Shown: positions 36,612-47,100 of the stretch, one piece after another
Layout of the letters: each line of letters starts with the position of its first letter
How positions within the stretch are numbered: the first letter of the stretch is position 1
Assembly (NCBI GenBank): GCA_030549495.1
Contig: JAUIRK010000859.1
Location: 221,001-285,000 of the forward strand
Length of the DNA stretch: 64,000 bases
Direction of reading: 5' to 3'
Source of the DNA: Nectonema munidae
Lineage: Eukaryota; Nematomorpha; Nectonematoida; Nectonematidae
Program-made: the position numbers and the translations under genes
Notes under the pieces: generated by a model
What the model was told of the DNA's origin: nothing
The model's database searches: none
The model's input: only the letters and a program-made list of their open reading frames with translations

Positions 36612-37903
36612 AATGGCTCGCAGGCAGTGGTTTTCCCACCCTTGTTTTTGAGAAAGTAAAAACTGTTAAAAGATCGGAAAAATAGGGAACTGTAAGAACG
36701 AGGCTTTTTGCACAATGAACAAAATTTGAATAAACTTTATAAAATGAATCAGTTGTATGTCTCTTTCTTTTTAGTAGTTGGCATAGACATGCAGGTTTGC
36801 CATTATTATTAAGATTGAAGCAGTATCTTTTGCTACGTGTATTAATTCTTTTCGTTTCACGCAACGATTTTGTATTTCTACTGTGCAAACACTGTAATAA
36901 CAGTCTAACAATGAGAAACATTCAACAAAGGAAATAGTCACCTGTGATTGTCTCTTCCTTAAAGCTACACTGCAAAATCGCGGGTGGATTCAATGAAAAA
37001 TAGGTGGCTCCGATTCTCTGTGCACTTATATTTTCTTAGACTTGGCTTTTGATAAAAGTTATATAGGAGGACAAAATTTTATTGAATTAAAATGAAAAAT
37101 TCACATTCATTGATAACAATTGGATATGAGTTAAATGTCGCCTTTTAACAGATACAAAAAATTGAAAGATATTCAGAAGAATACTGATTAAAACTTAAAA
37201 AGTGAAAAAGAAAATAATTATAAAATTAACGACTAATGGCTAGTTAACTGATGCTGGTGCTACTAGACAGAAGTTCAAACCTCATGGCGAGAACATAGTT
37301 CAATAGCTGAAACCTGTCTTTCACAAAGAGTAAGGTTAGTGATGATGATGGAATGAATTAGAATTTACAGTTAAAATTATAAAAGCTAAATATTGAGGAG
37401 AAAAATTCATCAAATAGTTTAATAGAGTAAAGAAAATCTCTCTATGAGCAGAGTGGTGATTTGTGAAGACTTGATGTAATCTGTGTGTGATTCTAGATTT
37501 TCAAAAGATTTTTATTTCTTAGTAGGGATGTTTGCCGATGCGTATACCAAAGCTGATAATACTAATAATATATTCTTTAATAGTTAAAATTAATGATGCT
37601 AGGATTATTATTAATCAGAAATCGTAGGAATCCTATTTTTTCAAGTATCGTCATCGAAATAGGATTCGGAAAATTTTGGACCTTTTCTGATTCTTCGAAA
37701 TGGATAAAGGCGATGAAAAAGGCCTTATTTTTTTATTTATTAATTTTGCCCGACGCTATATAATTTGTAAACTTGACAGAGATTAGGAACACAATATTTG
37801 AATACCTTATAGTTTATCCTTTTATTTCAAATATTTAGTGCTATAAAAACACTGCAAATAAAGTGGGGTTTTCTTCAAGAGTGAACTCCTGACTGCATAG
37901 ATA
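36612..37903. other. Unassigned stretch
   Basis: A minus-strand frame of 103 aa at 36610-36921 (contains RSKRYCFNLNNNGKPACLCQ) has balanced composition for this genome but no domain known to me. It begins at the piggyBac end, so it could be an exon of an interrupted gene. The rest is AT-rich without recognised features. Confidence 0.3.
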
Positions 37904-38191
37904 TAAGCGTTCAGGGTCGACCCTAGTGTTCGCGGGGCCCTATGCAAAATGGATTGTGCGGGGCCCAGTGTGGGTAGGAAAAGAGATTAAAAGTGAGAAA
38001 TAAGATTTTGAAAAAAAGAAAAGGGATTTGTTTTATTACTTTTTCATTAACACAAAATGACGATCAAAGTAACTTTACTATTGCGAACCTTGCGAAATCA
38101 TACAATATATCATCAACATGAAAAATGAGAAGCGTAGGGCCCACTGCGGCCGCATAGGTTGCAGTGGCCTAAGGCCGGCCCTGTAAGCGTT
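37904..38191. mobile_element. hAT-type MITE with perfect 8-bp target duplication
   Basis: The element is 37912-38183 (272 bp), starting CAGGGTCGACCCTAG and ending CTAAGGCCGGCCCTG, inverted at 12 of 15 positions. The flanks TAAGCGTT at 37904-37911 and 38184-38191 are identical, as expected for hAT insertion. The ends are GC-rich against an AT-rich interior. Confidence 0.92.
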
Positions 38192-38394
38192 GTATCTAAA
38201 ACAAAGTGCCAGCTTTGGCTAGCTGCGTGAAGGCTAACTATAGAAAATCTCAAAGTTCATTCACTGTCGCCTTTAATGATAAATTTACATACTGTTGACC
38301 GAATGCGCTAAGTCTGATTTTTCAAAATGAAAGTAATTTTTTTTCGCAAAAAAAGCGTAATCATAACAATATTTTGGTTTCCTCGCAGGGTCAT

Positions 38395-38407
38395 GGGGGG
38401 GGGGGGG
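38395..38407 (+). repeat. Poly-G run (13 G)
   Basis: A pure G homopolymer in an AT-rich setting. Prone to sequencing length error and to quadruplex formation. Confidence 0.9.
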
Positions 38408-38869
38408 TGCTGAGTCTTTCGTAGAACTTATTTTTCAGCCTTTAAACTCCCTTGAGATAAATAAATATATACACTATCTTAGTCTAGCCCACCTTAGAAT
38501 TGACTTTACCCTTCCTCCATATGCTTAGAGTCTGGCGACTTGGCTTTGTTTTCTCATCACTAGCAAAAATTTAAAGTAAGTGAATTTCACTCCATAAACT
38601 TCATTTTTCTCCAAATGATTCGTTTTTTTGGGAGAATTAAGTTATTATTTTTTAAAAATTTTAGCTAGGAATCTACATCTTTTTTCTTGATGTTAGTACA
38701 CCGAAAAAGAGGAGATTTCTTATCTTTTACTCGTGAAAATTTCATCCAGAAGTTCTGGATACGAATTCTTGTGTTCTACTTAAGAAATTTTGACTAGTGT
38801 GCCCATTATATTTTTTTCGTCAAGCACAATCGAATAATATCATGTAAGTGTAAGAGGTGAAACCCCAAA

Positions 38870-39620
38870 CAGCTAGTCCCAAAATAGCTTGTTCCAAAAT
38901 AGCTAGTATACCAAAATCTAGCTTACTAAAATAGTTAATTTGGGACTAGCTGTTTAGTCATATAATCGTCTGTTTCGACTCGGAAAAATTTGGTTTGGAA
39001 GAACACGATCATAATTTGTTTTTTACAACCGAAATATTCCTATTCATTATAAAAATAACGGGGACTGTTTTCTTGAGAGGATTTTTATTTCTAGGTAAAA
39101 AAAAGTAGTAAAGCTGTTATACTTTATTTAAAATTTATATAACATTAAAAAGGAGGATGTATGTGCTAACATTTTTGGAGTCTATGTTTTAAAGTTTGAA
39201 TTCTTCCATTAATTTCTTTGGCTTTTTTACTTGTAGTCTCTCTTTCGCCTGATAAATAAGCAGTTAACTTAGTTATTTGCATACTTTCTTCCTGTTCCTC
39301 TTAAAAACCGCGATAATGAAGGATGTGCGGAATCAGTTTCCAATTATTTTTATAATGAATAGGAATATTTCTGTTCTAAAAATAAAATGTTTTTATTGTA
39401 AAAATCAAATTATGATCGTGTTCTTCCAAACCTAATTTTTCCGAGTCGAAACAGACTATTATATGACTAAACAGCTTGTTCCAAATGAACTATTTTGGTA
39501 TACTAACCATTTTGGTATACTAGCTATTTTGGAACAAGCTATTTTTGTATACTAGCTATTTTGGTCAAGCTATTTCAGAACTAGCTATTTTGTAGCCAGC
39601 TATTTAGTCGTATAATCAAG
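38870..39620. mobile_element. Foldback element with repeat-bearing arms
   Basis: The arms are inverted: left about 38870-39060 (…AGCTGTTTAGTCATATAAT, then GTTTGGAAGAACACGATCAT, then CCTATTCATTATAAAAATAA) pairs with right about 39345-39620. Both outer arms contain short tandem units built on TAGCTATTTTGGTATAC and CTATTTTGGAACAAGC, with more units on the right. The loop of about 280 nt (39061-39344) is unrelated. No coding potential. Outer arm plus tandem units is the classic foldback layout. Confidence 0.8.
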
Positions 39621-40699
39621 TGTAAGTATTTACAATTTTAATTCAATGGGTATTACCTTCAGACAAATCATTTCTAAATATTATGTATTAATCACCCTTT
39701 GTTTGGGCATGAAGTTTACTGCATATGAATTTACTATATATTTTTTTCTAACGTCACATCACTCATGAATAAATAGAACTTAGAACTTCAAGGAAAGGAT
39801 AACTTCATCTGTGATCTCTGCACACTTGGAAGAAAGAAAGTCGTGGGTTTAAGTCTTTCTGATTTTCTCTTCAATTGCATAAGCCGTAAGCCTCTTGGTT
39901 TCTAATGTTTGTGACTTGAACAGCATTTTTTGCAGAGATTTTCAAATCTCGATTGAATTTAAAAAGTCATATTCCAGAATCTGAATGATTGTAAGCGTGC
40001 TCTAACTACATTTGGAGCTTATTCATTGGAGAAGTACAATGCAAGAACTGGTGAAGGGAAGGCGAAATCGTGAGAATCGTGTTTTTTTAAAATATCGGAA
40101 TTGGAATCGCATCGCAAAATTTAATTACTACCTTCTGACACGTCACTTCCGATTCTACATTTTTAAATCTATTTTACAATTTAAATAAATGAACCTTAAC
40201 TTTTATTTAACTCGATTTAATAAGATGCCAATATTGAAGGTTTTAAAGCTAAACACCACTTTCATAAATCTCACTAACATGGAAACCTCTTTTACACTGC
40301 TTGCACAGTCAGAGATTTTAAGGTGATCTGATTAAAAGCACGATTCATGCCATTCAACTTCCAAATTATCACTCCATCACTAGTCAAAATCTAGGTTTTT
40401 TTCTGGTTGAAATGTTGTTCAGTGGGTCAAATCTCCAGAAATCACCTAGTACTATTGACGTACATCTTTCAGATAACGGATTGATTCTTTGAAACCTTTT
40501 TACATAGCTTTAGAATGTTCACACAAAAATCCTTTCACAAACCGCATCATACTGTTAATAAATCGTAACAGTATAAAAAGTTCTGCATTATTGAACTTTG
40601 AGTTTTTTTGTGATGCAAACTTTCTTTTAATTTAATCTCTTTCCTTCAAATCGAATGTTTATTTATTTATTCTGCAATTCTTGTTTAGAATACTGATAG
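39621..40699. other. Region upstream of the flower gene
   Basis: AT-rich. A piece near 40065-40140 (agaatcgtgtttttttaaaa, then tatcggaattggaatcgcat) resembles the hAT-like MITE at 63560-63830. A possible splice acceptor (ttgtttag) at 40681-40688 lies just before the start codon, so a 5' untranslated exon may exist. No promoter could be defined. Confidence 0.35.
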
Positions 40700-43600
40700 A
40701 TGCAAATGTGGGATAAATTTCAACGTGACGATAAAGTCGAAGGAGGTGAAAATATTTCGTCTGGTCTCAAAACGTTGGCAAGGATTATTTCCTCTTTCTT
40801 TGCTATACGTAATATTTATACTGTTTTAAAAAATTTTGTATCGATTTTTTCTCAATTTTATGCGCTTCTTTTCTTCATTCCATATCTGATTTTGCTATAA
40901 AATTTTGTTTATTTTGTCATCCCTAGCATGTCCATCTAAGAGTCCCTAATCTAGATATAGGCGAGTTCCCATGAGATTTAAGAGATTGACCAATTTCCTT
41001 TAATCCATTACAACTACAGTTTCCACAATCAGGATAAACGTGAAAAGCCTTATCAGTTGTAGAGGTATAGGCATGGAGAAGAAATTTTAGAATATGAGAG
41101 TTTTCATGATGATGAGTATTCAGAATTTCTTGAACAAATTCCAATTTCAAGAGTCTATCATTGTTCCCTAAAATTTATGTTACACATGTAGGAAGTATCA
41201 TTTTCATAATGTCAGCTACTTTTTTTTATACTCCAAAATGTTTTCAAAATCACACGATAAAAATGGAAGTACTGTTTGAACATATGAATGTCACGATATT
41301 TGCCACTTTTCTCAGTTTTCAGGCTATAAAGCAAGATTATGAAGCATTCAGTATAATGAACCGATCTTGATTAAAAAAAAATAGGCCGATTAAGCCGTTA
41401 ACGACCAGAATAATCAGACGATATCTAATGTAAAGCAGAAGATTTGTATTAAAGAGCTTTGATAAACGCAGACGATTTTATTTTTGTAAAGTCGACTATA
41501 GTCGACATGGGCGTTAACGGATTAAGCGAGTTTTGATTCCAATGCCTCTTCATCAGTACATCATTAGTGTGTGTGTGTGTGTATGGTAACTATATGTGAA
41601 TATTCTTAATGGCAAATGAAGATTTTGATTTGCCAAAAATATCGTTCTTGCCGTATGTTTGTAGTCGTGGTTGAATTTTGTCTATATCATATCGTTTGCT
41701 CACTGAAAAATTAAAATTAGATAAAGCAAAGAGGAAATGAAATTAGCTTTCAAATTTTTGAAGTAAAAATGTTAATAAGTGAGATCCAAATATAGAGTTT
41801 TTACACTGCGTAGAATTTTTGTATCGCCTGAAATTGATGAGTGTGATGAGGAATGTGTGGTGATTGCAAAAATGTATTGGATGATAAAAATTTAATTAAA
41901 TTCTTCGTATAATATAAGTGTCATGAGTGATAATGTATTTTATTTAAATGTTGAGATATGATTGTTGTGTTAGCTTTAAAGTATATACTGCAGTATACAT
42001 TTCAGTCATAATGACATATTGATTTTGAAAACTTATTTATTCTATAAATAGTAATTTCATGCTTAATTCTCAAATGAAAACTTATTCCTTGCCTTAAAAT
42101 CAATTTCCAGCTCAAATCACCCAAACACCGTCATCATCATTAAGAGTAGATTTATCTTCAAAATGCAATTCTTACTCTCCCTAGTTGTACTATGCTTTAT
42201 CATTTCTTTGTGATGTTCAGGCAGAGAGTGAACGTTAATGTATTTGCGCAAATATTTGTCATTAACTTTATTAATTTTCTTTTCCGTGGAACTATCAAAT
42301 AGCATTTACATTTTAGCCGCGCTATGAGTTCTGACATACGCTTGCCAATAGCTAGTAGTGAAGAAACGATTAATCGTCATTACGAATTGTTGGAATCGTG
42401 AGAAACGTCCGTTTTTTAAGTTGAAGCATCGCGATCGTATCGGGAACATTTGCCTATTTTTTAATGCCTAATAAACAGGTCCAATGGACATTAACATTTC
42501 AAGCTTTACTCTGAATTTCGCTTAACGTTTTTAACTTCGAATTTTTATATTTCCTATGTTTTCGTTATTTTGGTTGATATTAACCCATTTAAGGCCAAGC
42601 AAAGCAGACGATATCTAAAAAAAACGCAGACGATTTATATTCAAAGTCATTGAAAAAAGCAGACGAAGATGAAATTACTTATGTTCCAAAATAGGAACAT
42701 TGGCCGTAAATGGGTTAATGTATCCTTCAAATTGCAATATTTCAAATTTCTTGAAAACCATAGAGCTAAATGGTAGTGATGCAATCAGCATCACAAACAA
42801 CGTACTTTGACTTCTTACAGTGCAAGTATAATGTCTGGTATTAATGGTGGTGTGTTTATTGGACAGAAATTCTTTCATAATAAATTTTGAAAAAAGCCAC
42901 CCCCTCCCAATTTTGAGGATGTAGTGCGCCTCTGGATTATAGATGTATCGGATGTGACATTTTTTGTATCCCCGGTTCCTTAAATCAAATTTGACATCTT
43001 AGCGGATGCGGATGTCAAAATTCATTCTTTAGCGAATGCGGATATCATAATTGATATTCTAAGCCAAAGCAAGTTATATACCTCTTAAAAATTTAGAGAG
43101 ATGTCAATGTGTGTGTCTTATCATAAATATTTTGGATAAAGTAAAAATTAAAAAATTACGAAAAAAACTTTGCGGTAAATAGAAAAAAAGAAAAATGTTT
43201 GAAAATTGCGGATGTGGATGTTGAAACTTAAATGATCTGCGAATGAGGAATGAAAAATCTTTGCGGAGAATCCGCATTCGCTGACCGCATATCCGATACA
43301 TCTCTAGTATTGATACATAGCATAGCGTGATCTTATTTAAATATAATTTATGTTTCATAGTGATAACACATTTCCTTTTTAGTTTCACTAATAATTGGAC
43401 TTTACGCAGCCTTCACATTCAGGTCACACTGCTTAATCTCAGGATTGCTTCTCGTGTAATTTCTTTCATATACTTTCTTTTACGCTTTATGCTTCGCTAA
43501 ATACTGATTTGATCGAATTTAGCGAACATTAAATTTATTCTGTAAATGTTTGACAAACGTGACCACAACTTGAATTCATTTTATGGAATTTTATAAGTGG

Positions 43601-46600
43601 AAGCATGTTTTATCGTTTGGAGATAACTCATAAAGCATATAGCGTGACCGTTGGATTTGCAATCATTACCATAAACATTATCTCGTATTTGGATCGAGTG
43701 AAAGTATATATTAAGATATCAATTTGACTATGCAAAAAATACGTCATTTATTAATTTGGGTCTTTTCGTTTAAACGGCTACAATCACCATTTCGTCTGTC
43801 TTTTATAGTTATGTCCGGGTTGCTATAATATCAATAACTTAATAAATAAATATAATTAACTATAAAAGGCAGACGAAATGCCGATTACTTGATGTGGCCG
43901 TCTAAACGAAAAGACCCATTAATTTAGTATATTCACATGCATTTTGTAAAAAAAATGTCATTGATAAGCACTTATTTCCATTTTCTGATGTGCTGATCTT
44001 TTGTCCATTTCAACAGACTCTTCTCGATTGCAGTGACATCATTGGAAGCTCCGATTTGCTTATCATATTTGCGCTTTGCTCAAACAGTTGTTGATTTTGG
44101 TGACAGTCGTCCCTATTGGCAAAAAGCTCTTCTATACTTTGCGTATTTATTTATATTTTTGCTAAGCACAATTTAGTAGATAAATTTTAAGTTTAACATA
44201 GCAAATAATTTTTCTAATTTCTAGAATTCCATTCGTATATTGTAAAATTATTTTCACTTGCTAAGAAGCATAAGATATATTTAGCATGAATAACTACCCT
44301 TTTTCGCATATTAGAAACCATAACTTGTAAAAATTTTCTCTCAAAAAATTAAACAAAGCAAGAGGATAGATTCCATTTGAAATTAATTACCCCTCTGTAC
44401 TCAAAAAAATAGTGAAATTTAATTAATTAAAATTGTTTTTATTTTAAGATTTTTTTTTGATTAATTTACATTTGTTAAAAACTAAATATTTCAAATGAAA
44501 GGAATTATAATGTTCACGGTTTACTTTAGTAATCAGTGGTTCTCAACTTTTTTTTTACAAGCAGCAAATTAAGAAACAACATTCCACTAGAGGGCTTCAA
44601 CCACTCAAAAAGGGTATAAATCGATATACTCAAAAATGAGGGGATAGGCGATCGCACCCTCTCTAAATCTGCCACTGCTGTATACACATGGCGGGAAGAC
44701 AAAATTTAAGAGCAGATCATATAATTAAAAGTACCGTGGCAGTTTTCATATGATATTGCTAACCTAATATTTTCTGCAACCCCGCTTTGCGGGCCTCAAA
44801 ACAAGAGGTTGTGGGCCGCAGTTGAGAACCACTGCTTTAGTTCAATTGAAGTTAGCAGGGAAAGAATAAGAGAAATAAGGAATGGGTCAGTGAAATAGTC
44901 TTTTTTAGTGTGAAGTATTAATTGCTAAAATTAATGGTGTATTTAAAGTTTAAAGGAGCCTTGAGTATCAATTTAGTTGTATTGTTTACATTTGAGATAC
45001 GAGATGAAAGATTATAATTGTTAAAGATTTATCTTAACCCATTTACGACCAATGTTCCTATTTGGGAACATAAGTAATTTCATTTTCGTCTGCTTTTTTC
45101 AATGACTTTGAATATAAATCGTCTGCTTTATTTTAGATATCGTCTGCTTTGCTTGGTCTTAAATGGGTTAACCCATTAAGTACCATAGAAATCAGACGAT
45201 ATCTAAAAAAACGCAGACGATTTATATTCAAAGTCATTGAAAAAAGCAGACGAAGATGAAATTACTTATGTTCTCGAATGGGAGCATTGGGACTTAATGG
45301 GTTAATGGAAGATCAATTAATGTTACTTAATGAACATCACAGTTATACAACACTTTTATCATGGAATCTATAATATTTTAATGAGTGCCTTTTGATGAAT
45401 ATAAAAAGTATATTTTTTATTTCTTTGATACTATTGTATTCTTTGATCGATTTTACGATATCTAAAGGTTTGGTCTGCTGCCATTAATTGTGTGTTTCAG
45501 TCTTTCAACGTTTCTCGCAATGATCTTGTTCCTTCTTCCTGCAATTCTTTACGGATATATGGCTTTTCGTGTTAAGTATGATTTAATTTAGTTATGATTT
45601 TAATCATAGAATTTTTCCGGTAATTAAATAAATAGGCCTTTGACTGTCGCTTTTTTTTTTAAAAAATATCTAGGCCCATTTTTTATTATTTATATATATA
45701 TTCATAAAAAAACGTGAATCTTTTGAATAAAATTCTTTTTTCTGCTTTAACCTCTTACATGTCCCTTTCTTTCTCATTTTTCTTTTGTTTTACCCTTTTT
45801 TCTCAAACTATTTAAAGTACTAATTTAGCCGCCATATTTTAAACTAGTTCTAACACAAGATTTGTTTACCATTTTACGCTTTATATTGAAAGAAAAATTT
45901 TATTACATTGAGCATTCAGTTAACCTTTTCAATTTTATCAAGATCTTATTCTACGTTAATACTCTATTGCCTGCATTATTTCACGACTTAACTTAATCTC
46001 CTAAATAACAAAACTCTTGAACCTTCTCTACTCCTTCACGGTTAAGTCCTTTTTTTCTTCAGGCTTTAATTCTAATTTTCTTTAGTACATTCTTAATAAA
46101 CAAATTCTAAAACAGGTGTTATGAAATGATCTACTATAGCCCTCACAAAAATTAAAATTCCCATTCACCTACCCACCCATCCCACATGAATCTACTTGCG
46201 TACTTTTTTCGCCAACTTCGCTTGAGAGGCACACTTCTAATCCAACTCACTCACTCACTCACTAAACGGACTCCAAATTCAAAAATCGAATTAGGTTCAC
46301 CCTTAACTTTATCTTTTTTCGCTCTCTTATAGTCGGACTAAAAATGTGTAACATTGCTTCTAAATTCATTCTTAAAACGCCTATGTTTTGATTTTAATAC
46401 TTATTTGACTCTAAATAACTTTGCTTTTCTGGAAACATCTCAACACCTTCCTTTATTTATGGTTTTCCCTTTCTCTTCCTTTTTATCTTTCTCTTTGCAT
46501 AGTCTATAGCAGTGAAATGAAACTATTTTAACTTATGCTATAGTAGTAATTTTTTAATTTGTCTTTTTAGGAGATCGAATAGCACTCCTGAGCAATTGTC

Positions 46601-46664
46601 TAATCCAAATGATTTTGGCATCAATCCTAATGTTCAAATAAATATTTCTCCGAACTACAAATAA
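40700..46664 (+). CDS. fwe: Calcium channel Flower homologue, five coding exons
   Basis: Flower (CACFD1) is a small four-pass membrane protein of synaptic vesicles and the plasma membrane, linked to calcium entry, endocytosis and cell-fitness signalling in flies. Coding exons: 40700-40808, 43383-43455, 44017-44175, 45501-45575, 46571-46664. All introns are GT-AG, the phases agree, and the total is 510 nt, 169 aa plus TAA; human and fly proteins are about 170-195 aa. Landmarks: GLKTLARIISSFFAI before TM1, SLEAPICLSYLRFAQ with the conserved pore-type glutamate (E71) after TM2, DSRPYWQKALLYFA at the start of TM3, and a TM4 ending ILYGYMAFRVK. The tail is Asn/Pro-rich and ends in PNYK. The sequence is divergent but the LEAP motif and order of parts fit. 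Introns (2574, 561, 1325, 995 nt) are loaded with MITEs. Start chosen as the first in-frame ATG. Confidence 0.88.
41390..41525. mobile_element. TTAA hairpin MITE, copy C (136 bp), flower intron 1
   Basis: TTAA at both ends. Arms TTAAGCCGTTAACGACCA and the complement of TTAATCCGTTAACG. The core is nearly the same as copy B (CAGACGATATCTAATGTAAA, GCAGACGA), but the arms carry GTTAACG where copy B has TTATCG on both sides. Confidence 0.88.
42580..42718. mobile_element. TTAA hairpin MITE, copy D (139 bp), flower intron 1
   Basis: TTAA at both ends, arms TTAACCCATTTA with GGCC in both. The core has three GCAGACGA motifs and TATTCAAAGTCATTGAAAAA. The subterminal TGTTCCAAAATAGGAACA is a small palindrome. 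Confidence 0.92.
42880..42934 (-). mobile_element. hAT-like end repeat fragment, flower intron 1
   Basis: On the minus strand it reads CAGAGGCGCACTACATCCTC followed by AAAATTGGGAGGGGG, matching the beginning of the repeats at 28683 and 61935 (minus). Only the terminal 50 nt or so is present. Confidence 0.6.
42943..43307. mobile_element. MITE with TAGAGATGTATCGGAT ends, flower intron 1
   Basis: Left TAGATGTATCGGATGTG and right CATATCCGATACATCTCTA are inverted. The interior holds recurrent GCGGATGCGGATRTC-like phrases, oppositely oriented in the right half. Likely a hAT-type MITE; target repeat unclear. Confidence 0.65.
43751..43922. mobile_element. TTAA palindromic MITE, copy J (172 bp), flower intron 2
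   Basis: TTAA at both ends. Inverted arms GGGTCTTTTCGTTTA-ACGGC extend about 60 nt inwards on each side to TTTCGTCTG / CAGACGAAA and TTTTATAGTTA / TAACTATAAAA. A different subfamily from copies A to I, but it carries the same CAGACGA core motif inside its arms. Confidence 0.88.
44535..44836. mobile_element. hAT-type MITE (CAGTGGTTCTCAAC ends), flower intron 3
   Basis: Starts CAGTGGTTCTCAACTT and ends GCAGTTGAGAACCACTG, perfect over the outer 14 bases. The CAGTGGTTCTCAA terminus is well known from hAT elements. Flanks ctttagta and ctttagtt suggest the 8-bp target duplication with two extra bases on the left. Confidence 0.85.
45034..45171. mobile_element. TTAA hairpin MITE, copy E (138 bp), flower intron 3
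   Basis: Inverted relative to copy D and nearly identical to it in the core. Arms TTAACCCATTTACGACCAA and the complement of TTGGTCTTAAATGGGTTAA; palindrome TGTTCCTATTTGGGAACA near the left end. Its right TTAA is the left TTAA of copy F. Confidence 0.92.
45168..45305. mobile_element. TTAA hairpin MITE, copy F (138 bp), abutting copy E
   Basis: Shares the TTAA at 45168-45171 with copy E and lies in the opposite orientation. Core almost identical to D and E, but both arms read CCCATTAAGT instead of CCCATTTAAG. Confidence 0.92.
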
Positions 46665-47094
46665 ATGATATCGTATTATTTATTCTTCAATTATTATTTA
46701 TTTTCTCTCTCACTCTTTGTCAATCCTCCATTCCAAAATATGACTTTTTGTATTTATTATTTTTTTCTTTAGCACCCAACTAAATCATTTGTTTTTATTT
46801 TGTATTTTCATGTTTGTACTTTTTTTTAGCTTTTGAACTAAAGAATATGTCGAATTGTATTTTTGAATATACAATAAATATGATCTTGCTTTCTAAGTAT
46901 ATATATAGCAATTCTTTAAGATGCTTAAATTTGTTTCGGCTTTTTACTTCATAGTGTTTTTCAATAAATATATCTGACCTCATGAAAGCTAAACATATTT
47001 TTCATCTTTATACAAAGTTGTTTTTAAAAGGTATACTTTGTACAGAGCTGTGCATAAAAGCGTTCAAAGTTAAAATATTTGTTTACTGTTTAAC
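46665..47094 (+). other. 3' UTR of flower and spacer
   Basis: AATAAA occurs at 46873-46878 and again near 46964, about 210 and 300 nt past the flower stop; either could be the polyadenylation signal. Nothing else recognised before the mariner TIR. Confidence 0.45.
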
Positions 47095-47100
47095 TTCAGT

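Noticed and set aside
40923-41150. 75-aa minus-strand frame with CGNCSCNG inside flower intron 1
   Set aside because: No recognisable domain, no splice or start context, and antisense to an intron; left unassigned.
45720-46330. Pyrimidine-rich stretch in flower intron 4 as a LINE piece
   Set aside because: The C-rich text resembles the 3' UTR of the A/C-rich LINE, but no domain or end could be read.
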